Source: Polytrichum commune | Lineage: Eukaryota; Streptophyta; Polytrichopsida; Polytrichales; Polytrichaceae | Assembly: GCA_950295325.1 (NCBI GenBank) | Contig: OX485805.1 | Coordinates: 51,918,758-51,982,757 of the forward strand | DNA length: 64,000 bases | Direction: 5' to 3' | Shown: piece after piece, positions 1 through 11,945 of the stretch | How positions within the stretch are numbered: position 1 is the first letter of the stretch | How the letters are laid out: every line of letters begins with the position of its first letter | Program-made: the position numbers and the translations under genes | The notes under the pieces: generated by a model | The model's input: the letters and a program-made list of their open reading frames with translations, nothing else | The model's database searches: none | Told to the model about the DNA's origin: nothing

Positions 1-960
1 GCATTCCTTAGGACTCTAATCCACCTATCTGGGTATTGATCGTGTACTCTTCTTGTTAATCTAAGTTTCCTAGTGGTTCTTGTTTTCTAGTACTTAATCT
101 CTCGTTGCTCATTCTTGTGTCTCTGACACAGGATGACTAATGCAAAGTGCATAAAGACATGACAAGCAAAGGAAAATAAAAATTTGGCTGGATGGCGTTG
201 GCATTACACACCATGTGCAGGGAGACATTGACTGCGAGATCGGGGAGTAGGGGAGCAGAAAACAGTGAACACACCACCAAGGAAAAATGCGCGTTGGACA
301 TGAAGCATAATGCCTACCAACACGCCACATAAGGTCCTTCCATATACACGAAGGTGCGGGACGCAGATGCTCACCCTTACCCTGTCCGGCACATGAATGC
401 ATCCAAAGGGTTTACTGTTTGACATTTGTCTTTTGTTTGCACAGAGGAAGGGACACACGAGGCCCGCCGTGTCACTGAACACGGCCAGTCCACGCAATGC
501 GCAACAACAAGAAGAAAGCAAACCAACCTGTTTTTTTTGTTTTATATGTTGTTATGCATATATTGCTTATGCTGATAGAGAATGCTACTGCGGTTCTGCA
601 TTGCCGAACGTTGTTTTGTATGCAAGCACTGGGGGGTGTTTGGGAAAGCCAAAGTACGGCATGTGCACATGTGTATGTGGGAGCAATCATAAAGTGCGGC
701 ACCTTCTGAATTTGTGGTTGTTGCAGCAGTCAATGTTTGGCAGTGCTTGCATTGCAACCGGCACCCAGGTAAGAGGTCTTGCACCTTGGTGACTGCCGTG
801 TATGGCGTTATTCGCGTGCATGCGTATTTGTGGCAGCGTTGCGGGAGTTCCAGATGCACTGACTTAATGTTCCCAAACTGCAGGAAGTCGGTACGAGCAG
901 GACAGGCGTTGGTTCCCATATTCCATCTGTGGATACATATGTGGCCAAGTCGTGAACAGA
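1..960. other. No supported gene; start of a GC-richer block
   Basis: Short open frames occur on both strands, but none has a recognisable domain. The base composition is visibly richer in G, C and CG dinucleotides than the AT-rich DNA beyond about 4 kb. It runs into the broken transposon-like frames that follow, so it is probably the flank or 5' part of the same insertion. Confidence 0.4.
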
Positions 961-969
961 TGGTGGAAC

Positions 970-1740
970 AGAGAGAAATCCAAACCCACCAGCGAGGACA
1001 ACAAGGACCTCGCAACTTATTGCACTGAAAGATGGAGACCCTCTTCCCGAAGGCTACGCTCTGTTGGTGGAGACGGGCGCCGACTCGGTGCCAACATCCA
1101 GATCCCAGCTGTGGAGTTTAAGCGAGACCGTGGACCGGAGCACGCCTCCGAAGGACCCCGAGCCATGCATAGAAGAAGGCCCAGACACGGCAAAGAGCAA
1201 AACGGCAGCAAAGAAGAACTTGACGAGGAACATCAACTGAAAAGCCAACGCGACATTCGCGAAGGAGCTGAAGGAATCGCTGGCCTCTGGTGAACCAATC
1301 CCAATCAAAGTCGCAGAGGATCAAGGCGATTTGAAGGGCATATGGACTTGACGAAGGAGAGCTAGAAAGACTACTCCATATTTGAAAAAACTGTGGTGCA
1401 CAATGAAATTAATGCGCAATTTAATTTTGATCCTCCGATCACATCAATGCGAATCGACAAGTACTTGAGCGGGCAGTTGCGCACGTCAAGGGCCGTATGG
1501 AAGGCACATTGGAAGAAGCGTGGCCCCTCAGAGAGACATCACAATTGCCCACAGGGGGCGTGGGATAGGCTCTGCAAGTGGTGGCCCACGACCGCATGCC
1601 AAGAGGAAGCAGCTGAAATGGCCAGCCGTCGCGCAAGGGTGGAGAAGAACAACAAGGTGGGGCGGTCATCGTTGGTGGATAGAATGGACGAGAAGGTGAG
1701 CTCTAATTCGGCCATGGGAGTTATAGCATATTTTATGTGA
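970..1740 (+). pseudogene. Ptta/En-Spm (Transposase_24-like) transposon protein, broken
   Basis: Two overlapping frames read as one protein with at least one frameshift. The first (about 972-1232) is rich in Glu, Asp and Lys. After an in-frame stop and a shift near 1370-1390, the second runs from 1393 with a motif order I associate with the plant Transposase_24 domain (Ptta/En-Spm group): an R-x-W-K-x-H-W-K-K stretch (about residues 35-43), a P-x-G-A-W-D-R-L-C-x-W-W motif (about 54-65), then a basic run ending G-R-S-S-L. A plausible splice donor (AAG|GTGAGC) lies at 1695/1696 and a plausible acceptor (ATACAG) ends at 1912, so the original gene may have continued downstream. This family accompanies CACTA-type transposons. 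It is a motif-level call; another transposon-borne DNA-binding protein is possible. Confidence 0.45.
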
Positions 1741-1937
1741 TTGTATATTGCTGGGAATGTCATTATGGGATGGATGCAGCAGGTTGCAGGCACGGGAAGG
1801 GTGAGATTGTATGTGAACGGCACAGAGTTGCCGTTCTGGAACTGCAGCTAAAAGGACAGCATGTACCTAAACCCGTGACATGCATTGCATGTGTGTAATA
1901 TTTTCGATACAGGAGCTTGAGTGCAGGGATTCCTGCA

Positions 1938-2525
1938 ATGCTTGATGAAAGCATCTACATGTGCCAGAAAGCTTATGGCGGACAAACTGCTTGTGGGATG
2001 TTTAGGTGCACATGCATGGGGGTTGCTTTCGAGCAGCAATGCGACATGTCTGCACAACCACTTGCATGCAAGTGGGAAGTGTGCAAAAGGTTAATGCGAA
2101 AGTGCCCGCATGTTGCAGAAAAAGAACAACCCTTGTCGGCGGATGATGTGGACGATTGTTCATTGTATGGGAGCCTACATTCCAGCAAAGGCTACCTGGA
2201 GACCTCACCTGTACCAGTTCCGGTCTGCGGCGGCGACGATCTCACAACACTGCTAGCCGGGATTGCGGCATTGGCTAGAGGACAGGGCATCCTGCTCGAG
2301 AAATTGACGTTCCTGGAGAAAAGTGTGGGAACTGTTCAATTCGACATGACATGGGTACGCGACGACATGAAAGCGATGCACCAGGCCATGGATCGATTTG
2401 GTGACTATGTGTGTGACGTGCAAGATGAAGCAATGGAGGCGGGGAGACTGAAGGAACAAGTATCGTTGGATGGCAGTCCACGGCTGGCATGGAAAGGGAA
2501 GGAGCATGTGGTGGACTTCCCATGA
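1938..2525 (+). CDS. Hypothetical protein with amphipathic helical segment
   Basis: An open frame follows a plausible splice acceptor ending at 1912; the first in-frame ATG is at 1938. The N-terminal third is rich in Cys and Met. Roughly residues 105-165 look helical and coiled-coil-like (repeated Leu/Ile with charged residues), and the protein ends shortly after. I recognise no family. Its GC-rich composition and position between two broken frames suggest it belongs to the same mobile or recently inserted block as the Transposase_24-like fragment, perhaps as a downstream exon. It could equally be non-coding. Confidence 0.3.
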   Translation: MLDESIYMCQKAYGGQTACGMFRCTCMGVAFEQQCDMSAQPLACKWEVCKRLMRKCPHVAEKEQPLSADDVDDCSLYGSLHSSKGYLETSPVPVPVCGGDDLTTLLAGIAALARGQGILLEKLTFLEKSVGTVQFDMTWVRDDMKAMHQAMDRFGDYVCDVQDEAMEAGRLKEQVSLDGSPRLAWKGKEHVVDFP

Positions 2526-2589
2526 GCACCGAGTGTGAGCACCTCGCGCGGAGAGCGACAATATGGGACCGATGTTGTGACAGATCGCA

Positions 2590-3713
2590 ATGCCTGTACC
2601 AACGAGGGCGGCAATTCCATCGAGGAAACGCAGCCATATATATTTGAAGAACCGCGAGATGCACATGAACACCCTGGCCTTGATCGACACGGGGAGGAGG
2701 GAGTGGGGTTATGAACGGGATGCAACACCAGAATTGGGGTCGCCACCATGCCAACAAACGAGGGTGAGCATAGAGGAGGAGTCTTTCCTTGAAGAATCTC
2801 AACAAATTGAGATGTCTTGTCAAAGCACTCAACTCCAAACGCTAGCGAAAGCCCGCTCAATGTGGACAGATTTCACCACGGCAGTGAGGGACTGGCCTGC
2901 ACCCACTGTGGCTGTCACCGACAGAGAGGAAGGCTGGGTGAGCACAAAGAAGGGAAGGTGGGACATGACAGAGTATGGAAAGGACAACGCCGGCACAATA
3001 AGTGCTCAATTGGTGGAAGTGCATTCGACACTCAATTTAAATCTGCTGCCGGAGAAGATAGGGCAAGACGAACCAACGCGGGGGATAGGGGACATTGCAG
3101 CGAGCATGTGCATTACAGGGCCAAGCAAGAACGGCAGGAGTGGAACATGGCGAGGCACTGCACGTGGCAGAAGGCCCCCGGCGGTGCAACCACGATACCA
3201 CACTTCGGTGAGTAATGCGGTAAAAAACAAGTTGTTAGATGCGATTGTAAGCTTCTACATAGTTCCAGGATGTGCATGGCCGACCCAAATGTCTAGGCTC
3301 CTGTGCACACAAACTAACGTCCTGGATGGCTACTTGGACAAGGGCCGATACGTCTCGGGGCAGAGTGTTGGGTACTATATCCAGGGTGCAGCATTAGACC
3401 TGTGGCAGAGGGCATTGCTGGATGCACACCCAGAACGCACGACCTTGTGAGTGGTAGTGACAAGAGCTTCTTGATGTCGTTGTGCGAGGCAGGCGAACAA
3501 TCCGTGATGATCACGGGGTGTTACAAGAAGAGCGTGGAGCTGATGTTCACGCACGCGAACCCCATGATCCGTCATGTGAACGACGTTGTGTTGGCGCCCG
3601 CTGCGAGCGACAAAATGATTAAGTGGTTTGTACGGCACCTAGTGGACAAGGCTGAGGCAAGTCATCCGCCAAATTTGCGCCCGGAACACCCTGCACCCAA
3701 GAAACATCCTTGA
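2590..3713 (+). pseudogene. Unidentified long reading frames, probably one broken gene
   Basis: A 286-codon ATG-initiated frame (2590-3450) overlaps a second frame open from 3402 to 3713 (+1 relative). Both look like protein rather than random sequence: the second has a regular mix of hydrophobic and charged residues. A possible 60-base intron (GTGAGT at 3208, TTCCAG ending near 3267) lies inside the first frame. I recognise no domain. The two overlapping frames are best explained by a frameshift or an unrecognised intron. Composition matches the 1-2500 block, so all of 1-3713 may be one element. No terminal repeats were found to prove it. Confidence 0.3.
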
Positions 3714-4600
3714 TGCTGACAGACAGTGCATGTCACCAGCACGAAGCAAACACTGCCGGAAAATGCGCGCATAGAGAATGTAGATATGTTGTGGATATCA
3801 TTTAGTACACTGAAGCACAAACCCCCTTGTGTAGGTGCATGCTCTCGTTGGCTCCACCGAAGCAACGCCATTTTCCAGTCCCAAAAAAAAATTTCGTCCT
3901 ACTCGTACACTCTGCGACACAGGTCCGTAGGAATGTGACCACAGCGTAGCACGTCATTGATTTTGTACACACTGCAGTGACCATGTATTTTTTCCCAAGG
4001 CATATAAATTATGTGCATTATATCGGAACAATGTTCAAATACAGTGTATTTCAATACCGCGGGATCTTAGTACATGCATACACAAACCGTACTGTTTTGT
4101 GCAAAACAAATACAGAAGAATGTGCTGCTATTTGCCACAACATTGTACTACCTGGAACCATCAGCTGTACTATGAAAAAAAGGAAATCCAATTGATTATG
4201 TATTAATAATATATATATGACCAGACCCCTACCATGTATGTAGGCGCACTTATTCAACTCAAATAAATAATGCTTGCCAATGAATTATCGAAAGTCCCCC
4301 AATTAAGTCATGGAACCATATAATGTTGCCTCTCATTGATGAGCAGGTTGACAAGTTTTTTACACCCAGCATCGACAATTACCATGCCATGCTTTTACAA
4401 CTACTGCAGCCAAAAAAATAGGATTGGTGCAAGAAGACAGATGGTCCACAATGGCTGCGACATGTCCTCTGCTCCACAACACGTGCAGGTGAAGCCTGCC
4501 GCTGTGTGTTCTGTGTGCTTCTACTGTGGGAAAAGACCAGTCTTCCTACTAGTGACAAGTGTATATTTCATGCATCCGACATTAAAGGATTGTAATAGTA
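3714..4600. other. No gene seen; transition to AT-rich DNA
   Basis: Composition falls from GC-rich to AT-rich across this stretch. Only short random frames occur on either strand, with no domain, tRNA or terminal inverted repeat that I could identify. Confidence 0.4.
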
Positions 4601-4880
4601 TATAATAAATAATAAACAATAAAAATTTCACAGTATATAGTAGACATTAATTAGTAAACAATAAATAATAGACCTTAACTAGTAAATAATATATTATAAA
4701 CACTAACTAATAAATAACAAACCATAAATAGTCAAGGTTCAAGGTTTGAAACCCTTGGGCTTCCACCCATTGCTTAGCCTTGTAGGTGGGTAGGTACCCA
4801 CCGGAGGTAGGTGGTGGTGTACCGGAAGGTACAGTATTAGGTACCTACCACATACATACTAATTTTAATGATATATGTAT
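4600..4880 (-). repeat. Candidate Pol III-derived (SINE-like) repeat with AT-rich tail
   Basis: On the minus strand the sequence has a box-A-like stretch (GGCTAAGCAATGGGTGG, about 4770-4785) and, about 25 bases on, a box-B-like GGGTTTCAAACC (about 4745-4756). These are followed by a long A/T-rich stretch (plus-strand 4600-4730, many AATAAATAA units) in the position of a SINE tail. The 5' flank is palindrome-rich (GGTACCTACC/GGTAGGTACC). A/B spacing is shorter than in tRNA genes and no second copy was seen here, so the call is weak. Confidence 0.25.
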
Positions 4881-5935
4881 AAATTTAAATTTAAAATAAA
4901 ATATCCTTGAAATGTATCCATAATCAAAATTTACCACTGAGGTCAAAATCAAAGAGCTAAAACCACGACACAATTCTAACACCCATTTGCTAAAAAAATA
5001 AGACTGGTTCAAGATGACACCTTCTCCACATTGGCTGCAAATTCAATGACATGTGTGTTGGTCACTTAAAAGTGTTAGATTAGTGTCCTTTTTGTGTGGA
5101 AAATGAGCCTCTTTCCTTCTAGTGCATCTACACCTAATATTATGGCCCACTATAATTTTGCCATACCATAATTATTTTGGTTAACATAAGTTCTCTTGAC
5201 TCATTCCAGTTAATTTTAATTAGTTGAATTTGTAAATGTAATTTAATCTAGAAAATAAGAATCATTCAATATTCATCTTCCATGCCGCGTTTACCTAAAC
5301 CCTTATCTCTATGCTAACGATGTTGTTTTGTTTTCTAAATCAAGATCTGTGAGCCCAAATTGATGCCCACATGTGTTGTTAACACTTGTAAAACATTACA
5401 AGTGGTGTTTTGTTGATTTATGATTATTCACAAAAATATAAAAAGAGTGAAGCTTGAAGAAAGCTAAGTTTGAAGCATTAGGCTTGTGTGGAGTGGATTT
5501 AAGTAGTATGAGGACATACCTTGGTAAAGTGTGGTAGGTAGAAAACCAAGGTTAGTTAAATGTTTGAATTAGGATCTTTGTTGATCATTTGAGGGAAGAT
5601 GGCTTAGGAGATAAGATGAGAGCCTACAAAGTAGGAGGAGATTTTGAAGGCTTATCGTGAGCCTTGAGGGTGCTCACCCCCTCAAACTCACTATATAATC
5701 CCTCACTCATCCTCTCTTTCCTTCGTGCTCCTTGACACCCCACGTGTTATAAGTATGATGTATGGAAGCAAGATAGGAACACATGTGTGTACATGGTTTT
5801 GAAGTTAGGAGCCAAGGCTAGTTGGCCTTGAAGAGGGTTTGACCTCTTGTTAGCATTAGTTTGGGTGTGAATGATTTTAAGATAATTTATGGCTTCAAGT
5901 TGTAATACTTGAGTTCATATTTCTTGGGTATATGT
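4881..5935. other. AT-rich intergenic DNA, nothing recognised
   Basis: No frame above background, no RNA gene and no terminal repeats were found. A T/A-rich stretch with AAATTTAAATTTAAA lies near 4880-4900. Confidence 0.4.
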
Positions 5936-6815
5936 GTTTGCTAAGTGTCATCATAATTATTCCACTCGGGCTAGGATGAAATCGAAGGGTGGAGTACTTT
6001 TGGTGACACGTTGCCGGAACACAAGTTGATAAATGAGAGGGTCATTTGAGTAGTCTAGGTTGTAAGGGGTATAACTTCCGAGCAGAAGAAGATACTTCGT
6101 TGAAATTTAGAGGGTTAGTAAACAACTTGTTTATATGAACATGGTCAAAATCTGAGGATGTTTGGAGTACTAGAGCAGCAGTTATGACATTCTGAACTTT
6201 GCCTACATTTTTTAGCTGAAATGGGCATAACTCCTGGACAGAGGCTTGGAAACGCATGAAATTTTGAGGCATGCTTTGTTCTTAGGTTTCCTAGTTGTGG
6301 TACAAATTTCAAGTCATTTTGAATAGATGAGAAGGAGATATATCATTCTGAAGTGTTTTCAAGAGTTGCAGACTAAAAAGGCCATAACGTTTTGGCAGAA
6401 AATGAAAATAGTTTGAAATTTCAGGGAGTTATAAAAAATTAGTTTTTGTAATTGCTCCCAAAATTTGAAGTTCTTTGGAGCCCGTGGGAGGAAGTTATGA
6501 CATTCTGAAATCTGGGTAGGCTAACACACTAAAATGGGATAGGCTCACAAATTGGTGAGATGTTTTTTGCTTTGTCTCCCTAGTTACCGATAAAATTTCA
6601 GGACATTCCGAGAAGTAATGGGAAAGTTACACTATTCTGAAATTTGTTCTGAATGTAGCCTTGGGGGTTAAATCATAAGTCATTAACGTTGTGTATATTC
6701 CAAAGGCATATTGGAATGATACATTGAGTTACTAAGGAAGGAGTTTGCTAAGTGTCATCAATATTATTCCACTCAGGCTAGGACGAAATCGAAGGGTGGA
6801 GTACTTTTGGTGACA
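5936..6815. repeat. Segment bounded by 73-bp direct repeats
   Basis: Bases 5936-6008 and 6743-6815 are near-identical (GTTTGCTAAGTGTCATCA ... AGTACTTTTGGTGACA), differing at a few positions. Between them are imperfect repeats of the form CATAACTCC/TTATGACATTCTGAA, each followed by a GAAATTT-containing unit. Such GCCATAAC-type tandem units are common in non-coding parts of plant LTR retrotransposons, so this may be a retrotransposon fragment with an internal duplication. There are no coding domains inside, and no TG...CA LTR boundary could be fixed. Confidence 0.5.
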
Positions 6816-6839
6816 AAATCATACTTACAAAGACTTTTT

Positions 6840-7990
6840 AACAAACTATATGAGTTTTGCACTTATTCTAGTCTTGATGTCAATTCATTTAAGACCAAAA
6901 TCATGATCTTTGGCTGGCAACAAAAGGAAATTAAACCAAGAGATAGTTTACCTAGGCAAGGACCAAATTGAGATAACGCATGAAAATAAATTTCTTGGGA
7001 TTGATTTCTTCTCTCATGGCCAATTTGAACCATCAAGTTAAAAAGGTAAAAAATTGCAGGTATGAAAGCCTTGATGGGCACCTTAAGGAAAGAAACAATA
7101 GCCACATGTTGGGAACTCGAATCACATATATTCAAGGCTTTGATGCTCCCAACTTTCACATATGGCACTGAAATTTGGGGAGGTGACTTGGAAAACTCAT
7201 ACTGGAAGGTTTTTGAGAAGGACATGAAGATGCATATGATGTGTCATGACAAAGTGTGTTCTTTGACAACCTATCATAATCTATTGGGCGAACTTCACAT
7301 GGAATTATATGCTCTTAAGCTAACTATGAGCTTTCAACAACGGCTTGCCCAACTACCCTCCTCTTGGTTAGTCAATAAAAAAACATCGCTCTCCCAACAC
7401 CTTGCCGAACAAGGGGCTAACACTTGGCACAAATCGACAACCATGTGGAAGGCATCATGGGGTCTATCTCATTGGGAAACCCATGCCAATCCAACATCAA
7501 AAATTACATTTGATGATATCCAGGAGGCTTTTCTTGCTAAATAGTGGAACTTTTTCTATCTCTCAGGGATGAAACTAGATTTATATAACTCCACCTCAAG
7601 GATTTTATCTAATACTAATGTGAATTGTACTTAAAGCAATCATTGACACTACCACAATGCAAGACTATTGTTGTTGATCACACCTTGAATCATAGAGTTG
7701 CCATCAAAATCGGACGGTGGTCAACTATCCGTACCTCTAGAGATAATAGATTATGCCACTTTGCTATTATAATGTAGTTGAAAATGAGGCACACTTTGTG
7801 TTGGAGTGTCCCCTATATAACTTCATTAGAGATAAGTTTCAATTACTATTTGAGAAGGTAGTATTAAGGAGTCTCAAGTCTTTCTTTTAGATGGACCATC
7901 AAGTTGAAATTAGCCTCTACCTCATGGAGGCTACCACACTACACCACATTAGGGAAACAACCAGTTTGACACCATCTTGATGTACTTTTA
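6840..7990 (+). mobile_element. LINE (non-LTR retrotransposon) 3' remnant
   Basis: The reading switches frame several times but gives the C-terminal part of a plant LINE ORF2. First comes a K-T-K-I-M-I-F-G reverse-transcriptase block (about 6893), then L-P-T-F-T-Y-G-T-E-I-W-G-G (7146 onward), and a long open section to a stop at 7542. Past a frameshift lies a C-x2-C...H-F-V-L-E-C zinc-knuckle-like end (about 7755-7815), typical of LINE C termini. The upstream polymerase palm, endonuclease and ORF1 are missing, so it is a 5'-truncated, long-dead copy. Its 3' tail (about 7960-8045, with GATGTACTTTTAATC and TTCGTTTCATTTTATTG) recurs in diverged form at 42140-42225. Confidence 0.75.
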
Positions 7991-8045
7991 ATCTCATAAG
8001 CCTTTTGGCTTCCTAGACTCTAAAATGAATTTCGTTTCATTTTAT

Positions 8046-8600
8046 TGTGTGTCAAGTGCAAATATAACCACGTGTGACCTTTCTAGTTTGCAATCCATAT
8101 AGTTCAGCTAGCATGTCGGAATTGGGTGAGATTTTTGCCAACCGGGCAAGAGTACGGTTGTGCATAACTCCACCATACAAATTTGGCAAACTTTGAGTGT
8201 ATAGGTTGAAGACCTTAATCAAAGGGTAAATCTTCAAAATGTCATGATTTGGCCCTTCAACTTTGAGGGTGATGGACTTGATATAAATTTCATCACAAAA
8301 ACCCTATTTTTTTAATTTTTTTAATTTTTTTAATGTGGAGCTCACTTGACTTCCATATAATATATTATGGCCAATTTTTTAGCCTATAAAAAAAATTGCC
8401 GTAACCCAAGTGGCCATCAAATGGAAAATTTCATATTTTTTGGAGTTGCCCCTAGAAGTTCTATTCACATGTCAGTATGATCTTGCACGTGTGGTTTGAT
8501 TAACCCCAAAATTTCACAATAAGAATAAATGGTATTTTATTCCCATGCGAATGGTTGAAATTGAGCAAAACATATTCTATTGTTGGGGCATGATCTTTAA
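8046..8600. other. AT-rich intergenic DNA, nothing recognised
   Basis: Downstream of the LINE tail there are only short random frames and runs of T and A (8308-8333, 8385-8396). No gene or repeat boundary was identified. Confidence 0.4.
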
Positions 8601-8990
8601 CCAATAAACTAAGAGAATTTCCATTTGTTTAGGAGGAGTAATAATGGGGAGATTTTTTTTGAAGAAAGAAACAAATTCTAAGGAGAATGCAATTTTCTTA
8701 TAAAAAATCATGAATATGGAAATTGCTACAAATTTTGAAGTGTAAATTTTAGGGTTGCACACAATCAATCTATAGGTTAACCCATAAACGCTCATTGCTA
8801 CTCCTTGACTACGTCAATCATCATAACTCTTATGAGGGTAATCAATCACAAGTTGTCACCATATAAACTTCAACTTTGTTCACCTAAAAAATATAGATCT
8901 CATCTATGTTGGCGGTACATGACCTTAGTGAGCGGTTAAATGGACATGATCGACTATACTAGATGCGTCGGCCTTATTTTGCTACATGAC
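8601..8990 (+). repeat. Dispersed repeat, copy 1 (copy 2 at 40865-41175)
   Basis: Matches 40865-41175 in the same orientation over most of its length. Shared blocks include GTTTAGGAGGAGTAATA, ATGAATATGGAAATTGCTAC and TACATGACC-TAG-GAGC. This copy carries about 70 extra bases (about 8790-8860) absent from the other. There is no coding sequence. The family is unknown. Confidence 0.7.
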
Positions 8991-10387
8991 TGAAAATTCA
9001 AGCACTGGTACTAGACTTGCCTGAAAATGGAATGTGAGCGCTTGAGCATTTAGGGGTTCATAAATTCTTCATCTTGGGGTTCAACTTATAAAAGTGAAGT
9101 TCTCTGAAAGTTCCCTATGAGCTCCTTTTCCAATGAGTTTTGAACATTTACAAAAGTACTAGAAAGTCGTAACATTATTCAATTGCATGGTTGTGTTGCA
9201 TTTTGTATTTAACATCTGACATGGGCCTGCACTGTCTTACTTTCATGGGAAGAAACTAAGAAAATAAGAAGAAATTAACGCCAATACAAATAATGAACAA
9301 TGTCGGTATGAACAGTAAGAATATTGTGAATAATGTCGGTATTTTCAATGATAGTGCTGCTATGAATAATATTTCCAAGAAATAATACCAAGATGAACAA
9401 TTATTCCTACGCATAATGCCAGTAGTATAACTCCACCCAAATTTCCAAGTTCAGCCTAAATGTATGAACAGGTAAAAGAATATCATTACATTGTCAAGAA
9501 GAAGTCTATGGGCGATGAAAGCAACTTCTGGCTTCTGGTGAGGCCACGTTGCCTGTGCTTTCTCGACCGTCGGATTTGACTGATGTAACCCTCCTCCCCT
9601 GATCGCCTCCGTTCCTCATCCACTGCGTTTGAGGGATTCACATGGTTGAATACTATACGGTTGACATATTCAAAGATCATGAAACCGACCCACATGGTTG
9701 AATAATGTTATGGTGGCTATATTTAATGTAAAAGAGTTCAAAATTTGAATTTTACGGGTCTTGAATGATACACTAAATTGGCCTTTCACAGCGGGTTTAC
9801 CACCTATTACAAACTGGGAGTAGAGAAACTAGCAAGATTGCTTCTTAACTCTTAAATGCCTAATTAAGAAGCCCAAGTGTGTCAGGATATGATATGAGTT
9901 TGGTATGGATTTTGCTAATTTAATTAGATCTATATTTTTTTGATATTTTAGTATCTTAGGATTAGTGTATTTGGTCTTCCAACTGGTTGGTTTAGCACAC
10001 AAATTTACGTAAAATTGGATTAGGTCCAAGTCCAAAATTATAACATGGTGAATTCGATCATAAGATCTAATGATAGGATTGTATGATAAGGACCTCTTTT
10101 AGACTATGCAAAGTTGATTATGATGATATTACAATAAATTTTTTGATTGTATTTTCACTATTCAACATTTATTTATTTATAATTTACATTAAAAAAAGAT
10201 CCTTGAATTTTTCCATCATATTTTTAAAGCATAAAATTCAAGTAATCATTAAGGATTCACACATCTCCTATATAATTATGTAGATTAGAAGTGTATTGTA
10301 GGATCCTATGTTAGAATTGAAGCAACCAAATAGTCTAGATTTTGAGAATCTGTCAAGATATACTTAAATACTACATTTAGGGGCCAG
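8991..10387. other. AT-rich intergenic DNA with a repeat block
   Basis: No gene supported. About 10010-10190 resembles 29095-29310 (GGATTAGGTCCAAGTCC versus GGACTAAGTCCAAAGTC, then TAGGATTGTAT and AGTTGATTATGAT-ATATTA), so it is a dispersed repeat. Around 9290-9400 there is a short run of related words (AATGTCGGTAT, GAACA-TAA) that partly recur at 47880-47960. Confidence 0.45.
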
Positions 10388-10620
10388 TGATCAGGGAGAT
10401 TTTTGGGCATAATTGGCTGAGATCCTAGTGTTTGTTAGTCCAACCGGTTATATGTTGACATCCTCCAGATTTCCTTCATTGAATTGGGGTATATTCAATA
10501 AATTCCTCAAAAATGATCATCAATTTTTCCTCAAGTCTTGAACTTCAACCGGTTATTTCTCAAACTCAAGCAGTTCATTTGTAACTAACTGCTAGTTCTC
10601 CCCGATTATTGTTAGGGGCT
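10388..10620 (+). repeat. Repeat family R1, copy 1 (about 230 bp)
   Basis: One of four copies in the window (others at 11946-12480 split, 28840-29060 minus, 45410-45620 minus). The shared core is CCTAGTGTTT-GTTAGTCCAACCGGTT. The right half carries TCTTGAACTTCAACCGGTTATTTCTCAAACTC. The ends are weakly inverted (CAGGGAGA versus TCTCCCCG), so R1 may itself be an old MITE. There is no coding sequence. Confidence 0.7.
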
Positions 10621-11945
10621 TTAGGGTTTAAACAATTAGGGACAATATCCCCCTATCAATTTAGAATTTATGCACCAATATTATTTCAATATTCTTTATG
10701 GCAAATCTACAATTAGGATTTTGATTTTGGGGTTCACATGTAATCTATCAAAAGATTGGGATTTGATTCGAAAATGTCTAGTTTACATTGCAAAGGACTT
10801 GAAAAAAAATCAAAATGTGGCATTATGGGGAGTTGTAAGTTGCATGTGCTATTTTTAGTACATGTTTAATGGTGTATTTCTGAACTCAATACACTTAAGC
10901 AAGGATGCATCTCAATAACAATTTATGGTGAAAAATCTACCTTGTTTGGACACCTCATCACATTAACCTTATAATATCCTAGATGAAGATACTTGAATGG
11001 CTAGAAATGTTTGTGATACTCCCAACCTACAGATTGTAAACATCTACATAGTTGGATTTGGCATTAAAATTTTGGATGCAAAAAGAAGAAAAAAATGAAA
11101 GAAGGTTAATTATTGACAAAGTCCCAGTTTCAAACTAAGCAAGCCCCTCACAACCCATTAGACACAAGACATAAACAACATGTTGTAAACTCCATGTAGA
11201 CTTGAGTTCCCCCCCCCCCCCAACAAAAAAAAATAAAAAATAAAAATCGGAGTTGTATTGTCATTATTTTCTAATACAAGTCTAAGTGGTAACAAGTTAT
11301 AGCTTACTTGAAAAGTACTTTAGACATCTTCAAGCTATAAAGCAATCATGACATTAGTTTTGCATTTTATAACGTTACATCATGCCCTTAATTTATTTAA
11401 CATCGCGACTTTGGCACTTGTATGACTCGACCACACACCAAGCCCAAAGACCATATCATGCCCTTTAGAATCGCACATGGGAATACAAAACCTTATTAAA
11501 CCACCCTTCATATGGCATCAAGGGCATTGGAATCCCACTATCAACAACATTGTTGCAATTGGACACTTGAATAATACTATGTGGAAGCCAAGACCATGAT
11601 AATGAAGATTCTTTTAGTGTTTTAAGGCAAAGGGTGGTCCCTCGCCTCGGGTCATTAAATGTCAAAGTTTCAATTAAGATTGTCGGATCTCAATACACAT
11701 CATGGCTCAATGTACACTTCAAGCCAATAAACTTTATCTTACACATGTGCACAAACATATAGATTAGACCTTGGATGATTGTTGGTGAACGAAGCCTATG
11801 TTTGTTTGTTTGTTTGTTTGGGTGTCCATCTTGGCACATCATTGTCCTTAGCTCTTCTCCTCAAACTTTGGGATCATGTATTAAAATGTAAATGCCCACG
11901 TGACCTCGCGAACTTAGTTTGTCAACTTCGTCCTTCCTTATACGC
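10621..11945. other. AT-rich intergenic DNA, nothing recognised
   Basis: Contains a C run (11210-11221) followed by A-rich sequence, and a (TTTG)n microsatellite at about 11805-11820. Open frames on both strands are short and unrelated to known domains. Confidence 0.4.
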
